Shown: piece by piece, positions 41,597-51,178 of the stretch
Layout of the letters: each line of letters opens with the position of its first letter
Numbering within the stretch: position 1 is the first letter of the stretch
Assembly: GCA_963780895.1 (NCBI GenBank)
Contig: CAWAEG010000011.1
Span: 186,001 to 250,000, forward strand
Direction: 5' to 3'
From: DASQFI01 sp963780895
GTDB lineage: Bacteria; Acidobacteriota; Vicinamibacteria; Vicinamibacterales; SCN-69-37
DNA length: 64,000 bases
Notes under the pieces: model-generated
Told to the model about the DNA's origin: nothing
Database searches by the model: none
The model's input: the letters and a program-made list of their open reading frames with translations, nothing else
Translations under genes and position numbers: made by a program

Positions 41597-42427
41597 ATGA
41601 TCATTCGGGAGATCACGACGCTCGAAGGTTGCCGCGACGTCGTCGGGGTTCAGGAACAGGTGTGGGGAGCGGACAGCGAAGTCGTGCCGGCGTCGCTTCT
41701 CGTCGTGTCGATCAAGCGCGGCGGCATTCTCCTCGGCGCGTATGAGAAGGATGCGATGATCGGATTCGTCTGGTCGCTGCCCGGCTGGCTGCCCAACGGC
41801 GAGCGGACGCACTGGTCGCACATGCTGGGCGTCGTGCCCGAAGCGCGCGGGGCACGAGCAGGTGAGCAGCTCAAATGGGCGCAGCGGGACGCCGCGCTGG
41901 CCCAGGGGGTCGCGCTCATCGAGTGGACCTTCGATCCGCTGCAGGCCCTGAACGCTCACTTGAACCTTTCACGTCTCGGCAGCGTCGCCCCGGCGTTTCT
42001 CGCCGACGCGTACGGTCCCATGTTTGGTCCGTTGCACCGCGGGACCCCGACCGATCGGCTCATTGCGGCGTGGTGGATCAACAAACCGCACGTCGTCCGT
42101 CGCCGCGAGCGCACGGACCCTGCGGTCCGCGACTGGTCCGCTCGGAGCCGCGATATTCAGGCCGCCCCAGCCGTGCTGACGGTCCGAGACGAAGGCGGCT
42201 GGGACGTGTGCGGCGACATCCGCACCGACCTCCACGACTCGCGGCTGCTGGTCCCGATTCCGGCGAAGTTCAACGACATGCAGGCGTCGGCGACCGGCCT
42301 CGCGGTCGCCTGGCGTCGCGCGACACGGACGGTCTTCCAGACGTACTTCGGCCGCGGGTATGTCGCCGTCGACTTTTTTCTGAACCGCGAGCGCGGCGGG
42401 GGCGTGTATCTGCTCAGCAGGCCGTAG
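41597..42427 (+). CDS. GNAT-like N-acyltransferase superfamily protein (COG3375 type)
   Basis: The 276-residue protein has IREITTLEGCRDVVGVQEQVWG, a start shared with COG3375 predicted acyltransferases. SHMLGVVPEARGARAGEQLKWAQRDAALAQG follows, the acetyl-CoA-binding A motif with a degenerate Q/RxxGxG/A loop. Then come LIEWTFDPLQALNAHLNLSRLG and ADAYGPMFGPLHRGTPTDRLIAAWW. The substrate is unknown. Its start lies one base after the HAD stop, so the two genes are an operon. Confidence 0.78.
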   Translation: MIIREITTLEGCRDVVGVQEQVWGADSEVVPASLLVVSIKRGGILLGAYEKDAMIGFVWSLPGWLPNGERTHWSHMLGVVPEARGARAGEQLKWAQRDAALAQGVALIEWTFDPLQALNAHLNLSRLGSVAPAFLADAYGPMFGPLHRGTPTDRLIAAWWINKPHVVRRRERTDPAVRDWSARSRDIQAAPAVLTVRDEGGWDVCGDIRTDLHDSRLLVPIPAKFNDMQASATGLAVAWRRATRTVFQTYFGRGYVAVDFFLNRERGGGVYLLSRP

Positions 42428-42536
42428 GCAGGGCAGCTTCGACCACTGTCGCCCAGCGACAGTCTCCGTTGATGCAGCGCGTCCCGGACCATCGTCGGGC
42501 CGCGAACCTCAGCGAACCCGCACTTCGCAAAAAAAT

Positions 42537-42561
42537 AGGGCGGGGCTGAAAGCCCCGCCCT
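42537..42561 (-). terminator. Rho-independent terminator of the TonB-dependent receptor gene
   Basis: The arms agggcggggct and agccccgccct form an 11 bp stem with loop gaa. On the minus strand it is followed by a T-rich run (aaaaaaat on the plus strand before the hairpin). It lies 28 bases past the receptor stop at 42589. The plus-strand GNAT gene ends about 110 bases away on the other side. Confidence 0.75.
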
Positions 42562-42588
42562 GCGTGTTGGCTCGAGTCTAGCCCAGTC

Positions 42589-45500
42589 TTACCAGTTGAA
42601 CCTCGTCACGAGCTGGATCACTCGCGGTCCGTTGGCGCCTGTCACTTCCCAATCGGCCAGCGTGGTGGCGCCGACGCCGCTTTCCGCGTCGAAGTCCACG
42701 GTGTTGAGCGCGTTCAGGAGGTCGAAGCGGACCTGGAAGCTCTTCCGTCCAGTCAGCCGGATATCCTTCACGATGCTCATGTCGAAGTTGCGCTGCCACG
42801 GTGCGGTGATGACGAACGACCGGAGCCCGCAGTCGCCGTAGCCGTTCGCGATCGTCTCGATGCACCCGTCAAGGCCGGCCGGGGCGAAGTAGCGGCCTGT
42901 CGGCTCGCCCTGCGTGAAGCCATTGATGTCGCGGCTGAACGCCTTGATGGTGTTGTCGATGATCTCCTGCGGCCACGAGTAGATCGGCGTGTTGCCCGGA
43001 CCGGTGAAGCGGGTCTCGAACAGTCCCTGCACCTCGTCCTGGCTCATGCCGACCACGTTGATGTTGCCGAGGTCGATGAGCTCGCCCGTCTGGACGCGCA
43101 CGGTCCCGGAGACCTGCCAGCCGTTGATGAGCCGATCCGTGAAGCCCCCGGCGTTGGTGCCGTACCGCTTGCCCTGGCCGAACGGCAGCTCGTAGACGAA
43201 CGTGCCCTTGATGGCGTGCGTCACGTCGCCCTCGCCGCCTGTGTTGCGCGTCGACTGGAACGGCACGCGGAACGAGTAGCGGATGCCCTCGTAAGCCTTG
43301 CCATAGGCGTAGTTCACGTCGAACTGCAGGCCGCCCGACATGCGGCGGCGGAACTGCATCTGCAGGCCGTTGAAGTTCGTGAAGCCGCCGTTGCCCGTCA
43401 CGTTCGCCATCGCTCACGTCCGGATTCGCGATCCAGAAGTTCACCGGGAGGCCGGCGTTGATCGCGTTGGTGCGGCGCGCGGCGCTGCCCCGCAGGCCGC
43501 TGGCCGAGGCCGTGCCGGCCGGCGTGAACGGATTCGCGCCGAAGCGCGAGAGCGGGTTCACGAAGTCGTCGCTCGTGAAGCCGGCGCTCGAGTACATCGT
43601 CTGGCACGCCGCGGTGCTGGCGCATTCGCCGCCGAGCCCGATGTTCGTGCCGCTGAAGTGCGCGAGGTAGATCGGGAGCGGCGACGTGCCCGTGCCCGGT
43701 CCGAAGTGCGCGAACGTCGCGCCCCGTCCGGCCGCGATGTTCGCGTAGAGGTTGGCCTGCGCCTTCTCGAACTCACCGATGAACCCGTTATCGAGGATGT
43801 TCACTTCGTTGAAGTTGTACGCCCTCCACTGGTCGCGGTTGCGCGTGCCGATGTAGCGGATTTCGAACGCCGCCCGGCGGCCGACCGCGCGCTGGAACCC
43901 AACCGTCCACGAGTCCGAGTACGGGATCTGCAAGTTCGGGTCGAAGATGTTCACGCTGCCGCTGGTCGTTGCCGCAATCGGGTAGTTCGGCTCGAGCGGA
44001 ATGCACGCGGCCGTGACCGCGCCCGTGCAGGTCGGCGGCGGACCGAGACTGCTGGTGTCCCGGAGCAGGACCGGCAGCGGTCCGAGGTTGCCATTGTTCA
44101 GGTTGCGGTTCGCGTTGACCGTAAGCCCGGGGTTGCCGCCGAACACGCCCGTGAAGTCCGACATGCCGTGGCGCTCGAACGCGCGCGCCCAGCCGAAGGA
44201 GAGCGACGTGTCGCCCGGCTGGCCCAGGATCTTGTGCATGAAGCCGCCATCAGTGCTCGGGGTCCAGTTCACGCCGATGCTCGGCGCGATGTTGTCCCAG
44301 TCGGTGCTGTACGCGTCCTGGCCGCTCCCGAAGTTCTTGTAGGTCGTGACGCTACCCTCCAGGACACCAGGCTTGAACAGGTTGCACGTGTCGAGCGTCG
44401 CGTTGCTCAAATCGCATTCCGGACGGTACCCGGAGACGCCGAAGACGTCATTGGGCGTGGCCGTCGAGTACGTGTCGAACTTCGCGTAGAACGGCAGCTG
44501 CATCGCGTACCGCAGGCCGGCGTTCAACGACAGGTTCGGACGCATCTTCCAGTTGTCCTGGATGAAGAGGTCGACCTCGCGCAGCCGGCCTTCCTGGCGG
44601 CTCGGGCCGTTGTAGACGTACTGGCCGGTGTTCTGGTCCAGACGCGCCGTGCCGTTGATCGAGCTGATGTGGCCGGTCAGCACCGCGTACAGGTCCCGCG
44701 CCGCGTTCCGCTGCGCGCTGCTGCTGCTCGCGAAGTTCGCCGCGCTGAACATCGCGAGGGCGGGGTCGCCGGTGGGCAGGCTGAAGTCGATCGAGCGCCG
44801 CGCGAGTCTCGGTCAGCAGCCACACATCCGCCTGGGTGTAGTTGAACCCGGTGCTGATGCTGTGCGATCCCTTGAGCCAGTTCAGCGTGCTCTCGATGAA
44901 CTTGGTGGACGCTTCGCGCGCCGAGTAGCCGCCGCCCGATCCGGCCGCAGTGATACCCGAGTTGTCGCCGCCGGTCTGCGGGAAGCCGGCCGCCTCGATG
45001 CCCAGGTCGAAGCCGCCCTGGTTGGCGAGCGAGCCGCTCCACATGCCGTTGTTCAAGCCCGGCGAGAACAGCGTCGCGCCGCCGCTCATGCCGTAGCGGA
45101 CTTCGTTGACGATGTTCGTCGATAGCGATCGACCGGAGGGCCGTCGTGAAGACATAGCGATCCGAGACCTGCGCGCCCGTTACCGGGAAGCCGGGGAACG
45201 TCGGCTGGCGGCTGTTGGTCGTGTCCGGATCGCGACACCAGGTCGTTGAACGATCCAGGACCCGTCAGCCGGTGCATGCTCGAGAGGTTGTAGTCGACAC
45301 GGACCGTCGGATACCGCGTGACGCCCTTCGCGTCCTGCTGGAACCGCAGGCGGCGCGCGTTCGGGTTCCCGTCGATCGGTTCGACGATTCCCTGCGAGGA
45401 AGATCCCGCGATGTCGTTGAGGAGCTGCCCGATGAGCGGGTCCGGCGTGGACGTCTGGCCGTTGCGAACGGCCAGGTCATACAGATTCACCGACCGGGAG

Positions 45501-46527
45501 GCGCCGTCCGAGCCCGTGTAGCGGAAGATCCCCGACTGCGCTTCCGGCGTCAGGAAATCGCTGTCCGTGTTGATCGTGCGCGGCGTGCGGCTCTCTTCGT
45601 AGTTCACGAAGAAAAACGCCTTGCCGCGGCCGTCGTAGATGCCTCGGCAGCACGATCGGACCGCCGACCCGGATGCCCGGCTGATGCTGCACCGATGCGT
45701 TCTTCGGCAGGCCGCGCCGTATGTTGAAGTAGCTGTTCGAGTTGAGCGAGTCGTGCTGGAAGTAGTAGTAGGCGCTGCCCGAGAACATGTTGCTGCCCGA
45801 GCGGGTCGTGAACTGAATCTGCGTCGCGCCCTGGGCCGACGCGTTCGCGCCGTTGCCGGCCGACGTCAGCGTCACTTCCTCGACCGCGTCGAGCCGCGGG
45901 CTCAACCGCGCGAAGAACCCGTCCGTCGTCTTCAGGTGGTTGTCCTGGATGCTGACGCCATCGAGCGTGATGTGAGATCGAGCTCTGCGGCAGGCCGTTG
46001 ACGATCGAGTCGCGGCTCCCACCCGGCGTCTGGACGCCCGGCAGGAAGGTCACGAACTCGAGCGTGCTGCGCGACGTGACTGGCAGGTTGGCAATCTGGT
46101 TCGTCGTGACGGTCGAAGCAGCGGCAGACGCCTGCGTCTGGATCACCGCGCTCGCGCCCTCGACCACAACGGTCTCGGTGAGGCCGCCGACTTCGAGGAC
46201 CGCCTTGACGTTGGCCGGAGTGCTGACCGTCACTTCGACGTCCTTGAGCACGGCTGTCTTGAAGCCCTGCAGCGCGACGGTGACGGTGTACTTGCCGACG
46301 TTCAGCGCGGGAATCGTGAAGTCGCCATTGGCGTTGGTCACGGCGGTATAGGTGCCGGCCGTCGCATCGTTCGTGGCTGTAACGGTGGCGCCTGGGATAA
46401 CGCCGCCGCCCGAGTCCGTGACGACGCCGACGATTGACGACGTGGCACCGCCCTGTGCGAAGGCGGGCGCGCTGACGAGCGCAAAAGCTAGCGCCATCAG
46501 CCCCACCTTGAGCAATGGTCTGGTCAT
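42589..46527 (-). CDS. TonB-dependent outer-membrane receptor with carboxypeptidase-regulatory-like domain (six apparent frame breaks)
   Basis: The start ATG 46527 has AGGAGGA ideally placed and a signal peptide (LMALAFALVSAPAFAQ). The next domain is carboxypeptidase-regulatory-like (IVGVVTDSGGGVIPGATVTATN..YTVTVALQGFKT). A plug and a long beta-barrel ending in ..QLVTRFNW follow, a typical outer-membrane C-terminus. The coding sequence of about 1310 codons jumps frame near 45973, 45643, 45231, 45126, 44797 and 43413, each repaired by removing one base. This class of oversized receptors is abundant in Acidobacteriota. The ligand is unknown. Confidence 0.85.
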
Positions 46528-46833
46528 TAACAGTCCTCCTGAGATCTTGGCCCTAGCGGAAGGGGTCCGCGTGTGGCGGACTGCCGTCCTCGGGCCGTGG
46601 ACGGCGGTGGGATGGTGATAAGCAAGAGCCGTGCTGCCAGTTGGCAATCTATGCGGCCGGATGCGAACGATCAACTGGTACCTTTTTGGCCGGAATCAGG
46701 CGCCTTTCCCGCGGGTGGGACGCATACTCGTGTGTGGTATTGGACGTACACCCGGCGCATTCATAGGTTTGGAGGGCGGCGATCCAAATTACCCGATTGG
46801 CGGGATGAGATCTGAGCTACTGTTCCGCTTCCC
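46528..46833. other. Intergenic region between receptor and permease genes
   Basis: About 300 bases separate two divergent genes. The part next to the receptor carries its Shine-Dalgarno site. Near 46787-46800 there is a fragment (aattacccgattgg) of the ATTACCC repeat family. No convincing -35/-10 pair and no gene could be supported. Confidence 0.4.
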
Positions 46834-48150
46834 GTGCCCGAACCTGTGCGCACCTCGTCGGCCGAGTCGTCGCTCGTCCGGTCGATCGGGACGGTCGCGC
46901 TGGCCGCCAGCATCGTCAACATCACCATCGGTGGCGGCATCTTCCGGCTCCCCGCTGACATGGCCGCGACGCTCGGTCCGACGGCGCCGCTGGCCTATCT
47001 CCTCTGTGCGCTCGCGATGGCGCTCATCGTCCTTTGTATGGCCGAGGCCGGGAGCCGCGTGTCGCTCACCGGCGGCCCGTACGCCTACGTCGAGGTCGCG
47101 TTCGGGCCGTTCGTCGGATTCGTGGCCGGCTTCCTGCTGTGGATGCTGCTCACGTTCGTGATGGCGGCCGTCGCGACTGTGCTTGTGGCAGGCATCGGCG
47201 CGCTCGTGCCGGCGCTCGCCTCGCGCGGGGCGTCGATCGCGGTGCTCGGCGTCATCTATGCCGTGTTCGCGACGGTCAATATCCTCGGGGTCGAGCGCGG
47301 CGCGCGGCTGAACACATTTCTTACAGTCGCCAAGATCCTTCCGCTCCTGCTGCTCGTCGTCGGAGGCCTTGTCGCGATCGATCCGGCGAATCTCGAGATC
47401 ACGACGGCGCCCGATGTCGGGACGCTCGCCCGCAGCAGCATCCTTTTGATCTTTGCGTTCGCCGGCATCGAAGCCGCACTCGTGCCGGGTGGGGAAGTGA
47501 AGGAGCCGGCGCGCACCGTGCCCCGCGCGGTTTTTCTCGCGATGGCGGCCGTGACGCTGCTCTACGCGGGACTCCAGTTCGTGGCGCAGGGCGTGCTCGG
47601 CCCGGCGCTCGCGACCTCGAAGGCGGCGCCGCTCGCGGAGGCTGCGGGCGTGGCACTCGGCGGCTGGGCGCGACAACTGCTCCTCGTCGGCGCGGTCATC
47701 TCGATGCTGGGCCACGCCGGCGCGATGACGCTCGCCACGCCGCGGATGCTGTTCGCGTTCTCGCGCGCCGGGTTCCTGCCGGCGGCATTCGCGCGGACGC
47801 ATCCTGTCCATCGGTCGCCTGCGACGGCGATTCTCGTGCAGTGCGCGATCGTGCTGGCGCTGGCGATCTCGAGTACGTTCGAGCGCCTCGCGATTCTCGC
47901 GAATCTCTCGACGCTGGTGCTGTACGCGACGTGCTGTCTCGCCACGTGGCAGCTCCGCCGCCGGGATATCCGGTCCGGTGGCACGCCGTTCAGAGTGCCG
48001 ATGCCCGGCGTCGTGATCGTGCTCGCGTGCCTGGTGATTGCGTGGATGCTGAGCAGCGTAACGGCGGCGGAGTGGCTGGCGTTTGGCGTCGCGGTTCTCG
48101 TGGCAGCCGGGCTCTTTCTGTTGCGCAGGAGAGCGCGACTGGAACCCTGA
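46834..48150 (+). CDS. APC-superfamily amino acid permease
   Basis: The 438-residue transporter has about 12 hydrophobic helices. The APC signature lies in helix 1, AASIVNITIGGGIFRLPADMAA (unwound GGGIF substrate site). It is followed by GGPYAYVEVAFGPFVGFVAGFLLWM and LIFAFAGIEAALVPGGEVKEPARTVPRAV. The GTG start at 46834 is tentative. The substrate is unknown; the family moves amino acids with H+ or Na+. Confidence 0.88.
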   Translation: MPEPVRTSSAESSLVRSIGTVALAASIVNITIGGGIFRLPADMAATLGPTAPLAYLLCALAMALIVLCMAEAGSRVSLTGGPYAYVEVAFGPFVGFVAGFLLWMLLTFVMAAVATVLVAGIGALVPALASRGASIAVLGVIYAVFATVNILGVERGARLNTFLTVAKILPLLLLVVGGLVAIDPANLEITTAPDVGTLARSSILLIFAFAGIEAALVPGGEVKEPARTVPRAVFLAMAAVTLLYAGLQFVAQGVLGPALATSKAAPLAEAAGVALGGWARQLLLVGAVISMLGHAGAMTLATPRMLFAFSRAGFLPAAFARTHPVHRSPATAILVQCAIVLALAISSTFERLAILANLSTLVLYATCCLATWQLRRRDIRSGGTPFRVPMPGVVIVLACLVIAWMLSSVTAAEWLAFGVAVLVAAGLFLLRRRARLEP

Positions 48151-48242
48151 ACGCCCGGGAGCCGGGAACCACGGAAGGCTGGGGAGCCGAGGAGGAGGCT
48201 CGTTGTTCCGGGTTCCCGGACTTCCAGGCGTTCAGACGCGCT

Positions 48243-49472
48243 TTACTTCCCGTGCACCGGCTTCAGGAACTTCTGGAACACCCAGTGCGCCACGCGAGCG
48301 CCCTGTCTGCGCCCTTCCTCGTCCGCGTAACGGAAGTGAATCCCCTGATAGATCCGCGCGTCCATCACGTCCTGCTGGGCGTCCGAGAAGCGATGGTAAA
48401 GACGCGGACTGGTCGGTGACGTGGGGCTCGGGATCGGCACCGTGAAGTCGAGCTCGTCGGTGCCGTAGAACAGTTGCAGAATCGTCGTGAATGAGCCCGT
48501 CACGTTGTTTGCGCCCGAGCTGTTATCCGGATAAGCCGGAGTCGTCAGGAAAGGTGCCCAGTTCGGCTCGCCGTCCGTCCTCGGGTTGCCGTCGACGTCC
48601 CCCTCCTGAATCGCCGTGATCGGCCGCCAGAATCTGTGGTACCACTTCGCCGTGAAGGCCGAGATGATGGCATCGGTTACCGCGTAGCTCGCGAGCGCGA
48701 AGACCCTGGCCTGGTCGCCGATGTCATCAGGCCCGTGCACGTTCACGATGTCCCGCAACGCGCCGTACCACTGCGGGCCGAAGTTCTGCCAGAAACGGGC
48801 GATCTCGGTCTGGGCAGTCGTGCGGACCGTGCTGTTGAGCGATCCGAACCTCTTGACCTCGTCGTAGTCGCGAGCATACGTCTGGCTCGTCAACGGCGGC
48901 GGGGGTCCGGGCCGGAACTGATCGCCACTATGCAGCATGAACGGTTCCGTTCTGGACAGATAGGTGAGGGCTCCCGGTAAGAAAAGCGGTGGCGCCGGAC
49001 GCCATTCGCCGGGGGAGGTCCCACCGGTATCGGGATCGGTCGGGAGCGAGAACGGCGGTCTGTGAAGCGGCAGGAACGCCTGCGCGGCGGCGTTTCCCGT
49101 CTGCAATCCGGGGTCCCCCGCGTAGGTCACGGCAGGGTTCGTCACATTCGTCAGGCACGCGACGGTGGGCCCATACAACGCGCGCAGCAGGCTGTAGGTT
49201 GCAGCCGCCACGGCCGCCTCTTCCGAGCCGACCCCGAGCCGGGACGGGTCCGCGTAGTGGTACGGCTCGAACCTTCCCTGGATCGCCTGCACGGCGTCGT
49301 GCACCGCGCCCTGGACAAGGGTGATGTCGAGCTGGTTGGTCGGGCCTGGGCGGTTCGCTACAGCACAACTTATGGTGATGACATTCCAGTCGTTGACGAC
49401 CTGAGCGTTCGCGGGAATGCTCCAGGCGAAACAGGAACACGCGAGAAGTAACGCAATGCGCTGGGATTTCAT
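48243..49472 (-). CDS. Vanadium-haloperoxidase-like PAP2-superfamily secreted protein
   Basis: The 409-residue protein has a Sec signal peptide (RIALLLACSCFAWSIPANA) and starts at ATG 49472 after AAGGAGAG. The vanadate/phosphate pocket motifs are KWYHRFWRP (Lys-x6-Arg-Pro) and ARIYQGIH, matching the Arg-x5-His element with the ligand His. The middle motif, normally PSGH, reads NSSGANN here and so lacks the His. The fold call is firm. Haloperoxidase activity is doubtful; acid-phosphatase or altered chemistry is possible. A small lipoprotein gene lies just upstream on the same strand. Confidence 0.85.
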   Translation of the reverse strand: MKSQRIALLLACSCFAWSIPANAQVVNDWNVITISCAVANRPGPTNQLDITLVQGAVHDAVQAIQGRFEPYHYADPSRLGVGSEEAAVAAATYSLLRALYGPTVACLTNVTNPAVTYAGDPGLQTGNAAAQAFLPLHRPPFSLPTDPDTGGTSPGEWRPAPPLFLPGALTYLSRTEPFMLHSGDQFRPGPPPPLTSQTYARDYDEVKRFGSLNSTVRTTAQTEIARFWQNFGPQWYGALRDIVNVHGPDDIGDQARVFALASYAVTDAIISAFTAKWYHRFWRPITAIQEGDVDGNPRTDGEPNWAPFLTTPAYPDNSSGANNVTGSFTTILQLFYGTDELDFTVPIPSPTSPTSPRLYHRFSDAQQDVMDARIYQGIHFRYADEEGRRQGARVAHWVFQKFLKPVHGK

Positions 49473-49535
49473 TGCCGTTCTCTCCTTTTCTGTGGTCTTC
49501 CATTGATACAAACGCCGGCGCGGCCAAAAGTGGAC

Positions 49536-49691
49536 TCACCGGATGTCGTAATCCGGCCAGTTGAGGTCGATTCGCCGAATCCCGAGCATGTAACGCACCG
49601 GCCCTGGTCTGGTCGGCGAGTCGCCGCACGCGCCAAGGACGATGGCGAATCCGCACCACGCGAGTGTCAGAAGAACGTTGCGCCCGTTCAT
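49536..49691 (-). CDS. Small lipoprotein, unknown function
   Basis: The 51-residue frame begins MNGRNVLLTLAWCGFAIVLG, then ACGDSPTRPGP. This is a lipoprotein signal with lipobox LGAC and the CGDxPTRP beginning common in secreted lipoproteins. Only about 29 mature residues follow (ending RIDLNWPDYDIR). RBS GGGAGCG precedes the ATG at 49691. It lies 63 bases upstream of the haloperoxidase-like gene on the same strand, so the two may be co-expressed. No family is recognised. Confidence 0.55.
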   Translation of the reverse strand: MNGRNVLLTLAWCGFAIVLGACGDSPTRPGPVRYMLGIRRIDLNWPDYDIR

Positions 49692-49905
49692 GGGTGTCGC
49701 TCCCGAAGGCGGTCGTTGGCATCGACTGCTGTGGTCCTGACATGAGCGACGCGGATTGTTACCGAGCGCCGTCACCGGAACCGCGCGCCAAAGCGCGTCG
49801 CGACGGGTTGGCGTGGAATGGTGTCGTTTGGGGCACAGGTCGCGTGAACGTGACGATCCCGAGATCCGATGGACCGGCTACAATCCGGCCTCCCGACGGG
49901 TTGTG

Positions 49906-51144
49906 ATGGCGACCGGCAAACGCCTCGAATCGTGGAAGGAGATCGCCGAGCATCTTCGCCGCGGCGTCACGACAGTGCAGCGGTGGGAACGTGAGGAAGG
50001 TCTGCCGATCCATCGCCACGTGCACGGCACCGGCGGCTCCGTCTTCGCGTTCGCGGACGATCTCGATCGGTGGCGAACGAGTCGCGAGCCGTCGCCGCTC
50101 AGCGAGGCCGGCGGTCCCGCGATCGCGCCGAGTGAAGACGTGTGGGAAACGCCGGGCGGCGCCATGCCACTCGGGTCACCGTTCTATATCTCGCGCGGGG
50201 CCGATGACGAGTTCCGGGAGGCGGTGGCGAGACGATCCGCCATCGTGCTCGTCAAGGGCGCACGGCAGGCAGGGAAGAGCTCGCTCCTCGCGCGGGCACT
50301 CGCCGACGCGCGGCTGCGTCGCGCGGCCGTCGCGTTCACCGACGTCCAGGCGCTCGGCAACGACGACCTGCGCTCCCCGACGGCGTTTTACCAGGCGCTC
50401 GGGCGCAGCATCGCGGAGCAGACGAAGGTCTCCTCGTCAATCCGGGACGGTTGGAACGACAACGACAGCCCCAACACGAATTTCTCACGCTACGTGCAGC
50501 GCGTCATTCTTGCCGGTCCGCAACCCGTCGTCTGGGGTCTGGACGAGGTCGATCGGCTGGTGGGCCGCGATTTCGCCGTCGACGTGTTCGGTCTGTTCCG
50601 GTCGTGGCACAATCGGCGCGCGCTCGATCCGGCGGCGTCCTGGGGCCGGCTCACGCTCGCGATCGCCTATGCGACGGAAGCGCATCTTCTCATCGCGGAC
50701 GTCAATCAATCGCCGTTCAACGTCGGCATTCGTGTGGCGCTCGAGGACTTCACCGCCGAGGACGTGATGACGCTCAACGAACGGTACGGATCGCTGCTCG
50801 ACGGCGCCGCGGCGGTCGCGCGGCTCATGGCGCTGGTCGGTGGCCATCCATACCTCTTGCAGTGTGCGTTCAGCGACGTGCGGCGCGGCGCGACGCTCGA
50901 TGGCCTTGAAGACGACGCGCGACGGGAGGACGGGTCGCTCGGCGACCATCTCCGCCGGCTCCGCGCGGTGCTGCAGCTCGAACCGGCCCTCGAGCAGGCG
51001 ATGGCGGCTGTCGTCAAGCAGAGCCGGTGTCCCGACCGGGACACGTTTTATCGCCTGCGGAGCGGCGGGTTGATTCTGGGCGCGTCGCCGGCCGATGCCC
51101 GGCCGCGGTGCGGGCTCTACAGACAATTGGCCTCAGTCGACTAG
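49906..51144 (+). CDS. HTH-AAA_35 ATPase
   Basis: The 412-residue protein has two parts. Residues about 1-60 form a helix-turn-helix (KRLESWKEIAEHLRRGVTTV then QRWEREEGLPIHRH), the DNA-binding module common in Acidobacteriota signalling proteins. Residues about 90-400 are an AAA_35-like ATPase domain with Walker A VKGARQAGKSSLL and Walker B-like VVWGLDEVDRLVG, plus a C-terminal helical part GGHPYLLQCAFSDV. The start ATG 49906 is chosen to begin at the HTH. The next gene, 34 bases downstream, carries a paralogous ATPase domain, so the pair probably works together. Confidence 0.8.
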   Translation: MATGKRLESWKEIAEHLRRGVTTVQRWEREEGLPIHRHVHGTGGSVFAFADDLDRWRTSREPSPLSEAGGPAIAPSEDVWETPGGAMPLGSPFYISRGADDEFREAVARRSAIVLVKGARQAGKSSLLARALADARLRRAAVAFTDVQALGNDDLRSPTAFYQALGRSIAEQTKVSSSIRDGWNDNDSPNTNFSRYVQRVILAGPQPVVWGLDEVDRLVGRDFAVDVFGLFRSWHNRRALDPAASWGRLTLAIAYATEAHLLIADVNQSPFNVGIRVALEDFTAEDVMTLNERYGSLLDGAAAVARLMALVGGHPYLLQCAFSDVRRGATLDGLEDDARREDGSLGDHLRRLRAVLQLEPALEQAMAAVVKQSRCPDRDTFYRLRSGGLILGASPADARPRCGLYRQLASVD

Positions 51145-51178
51145 ACGCGACCTCACCCAACGCGGACCAGCAGCAGCC

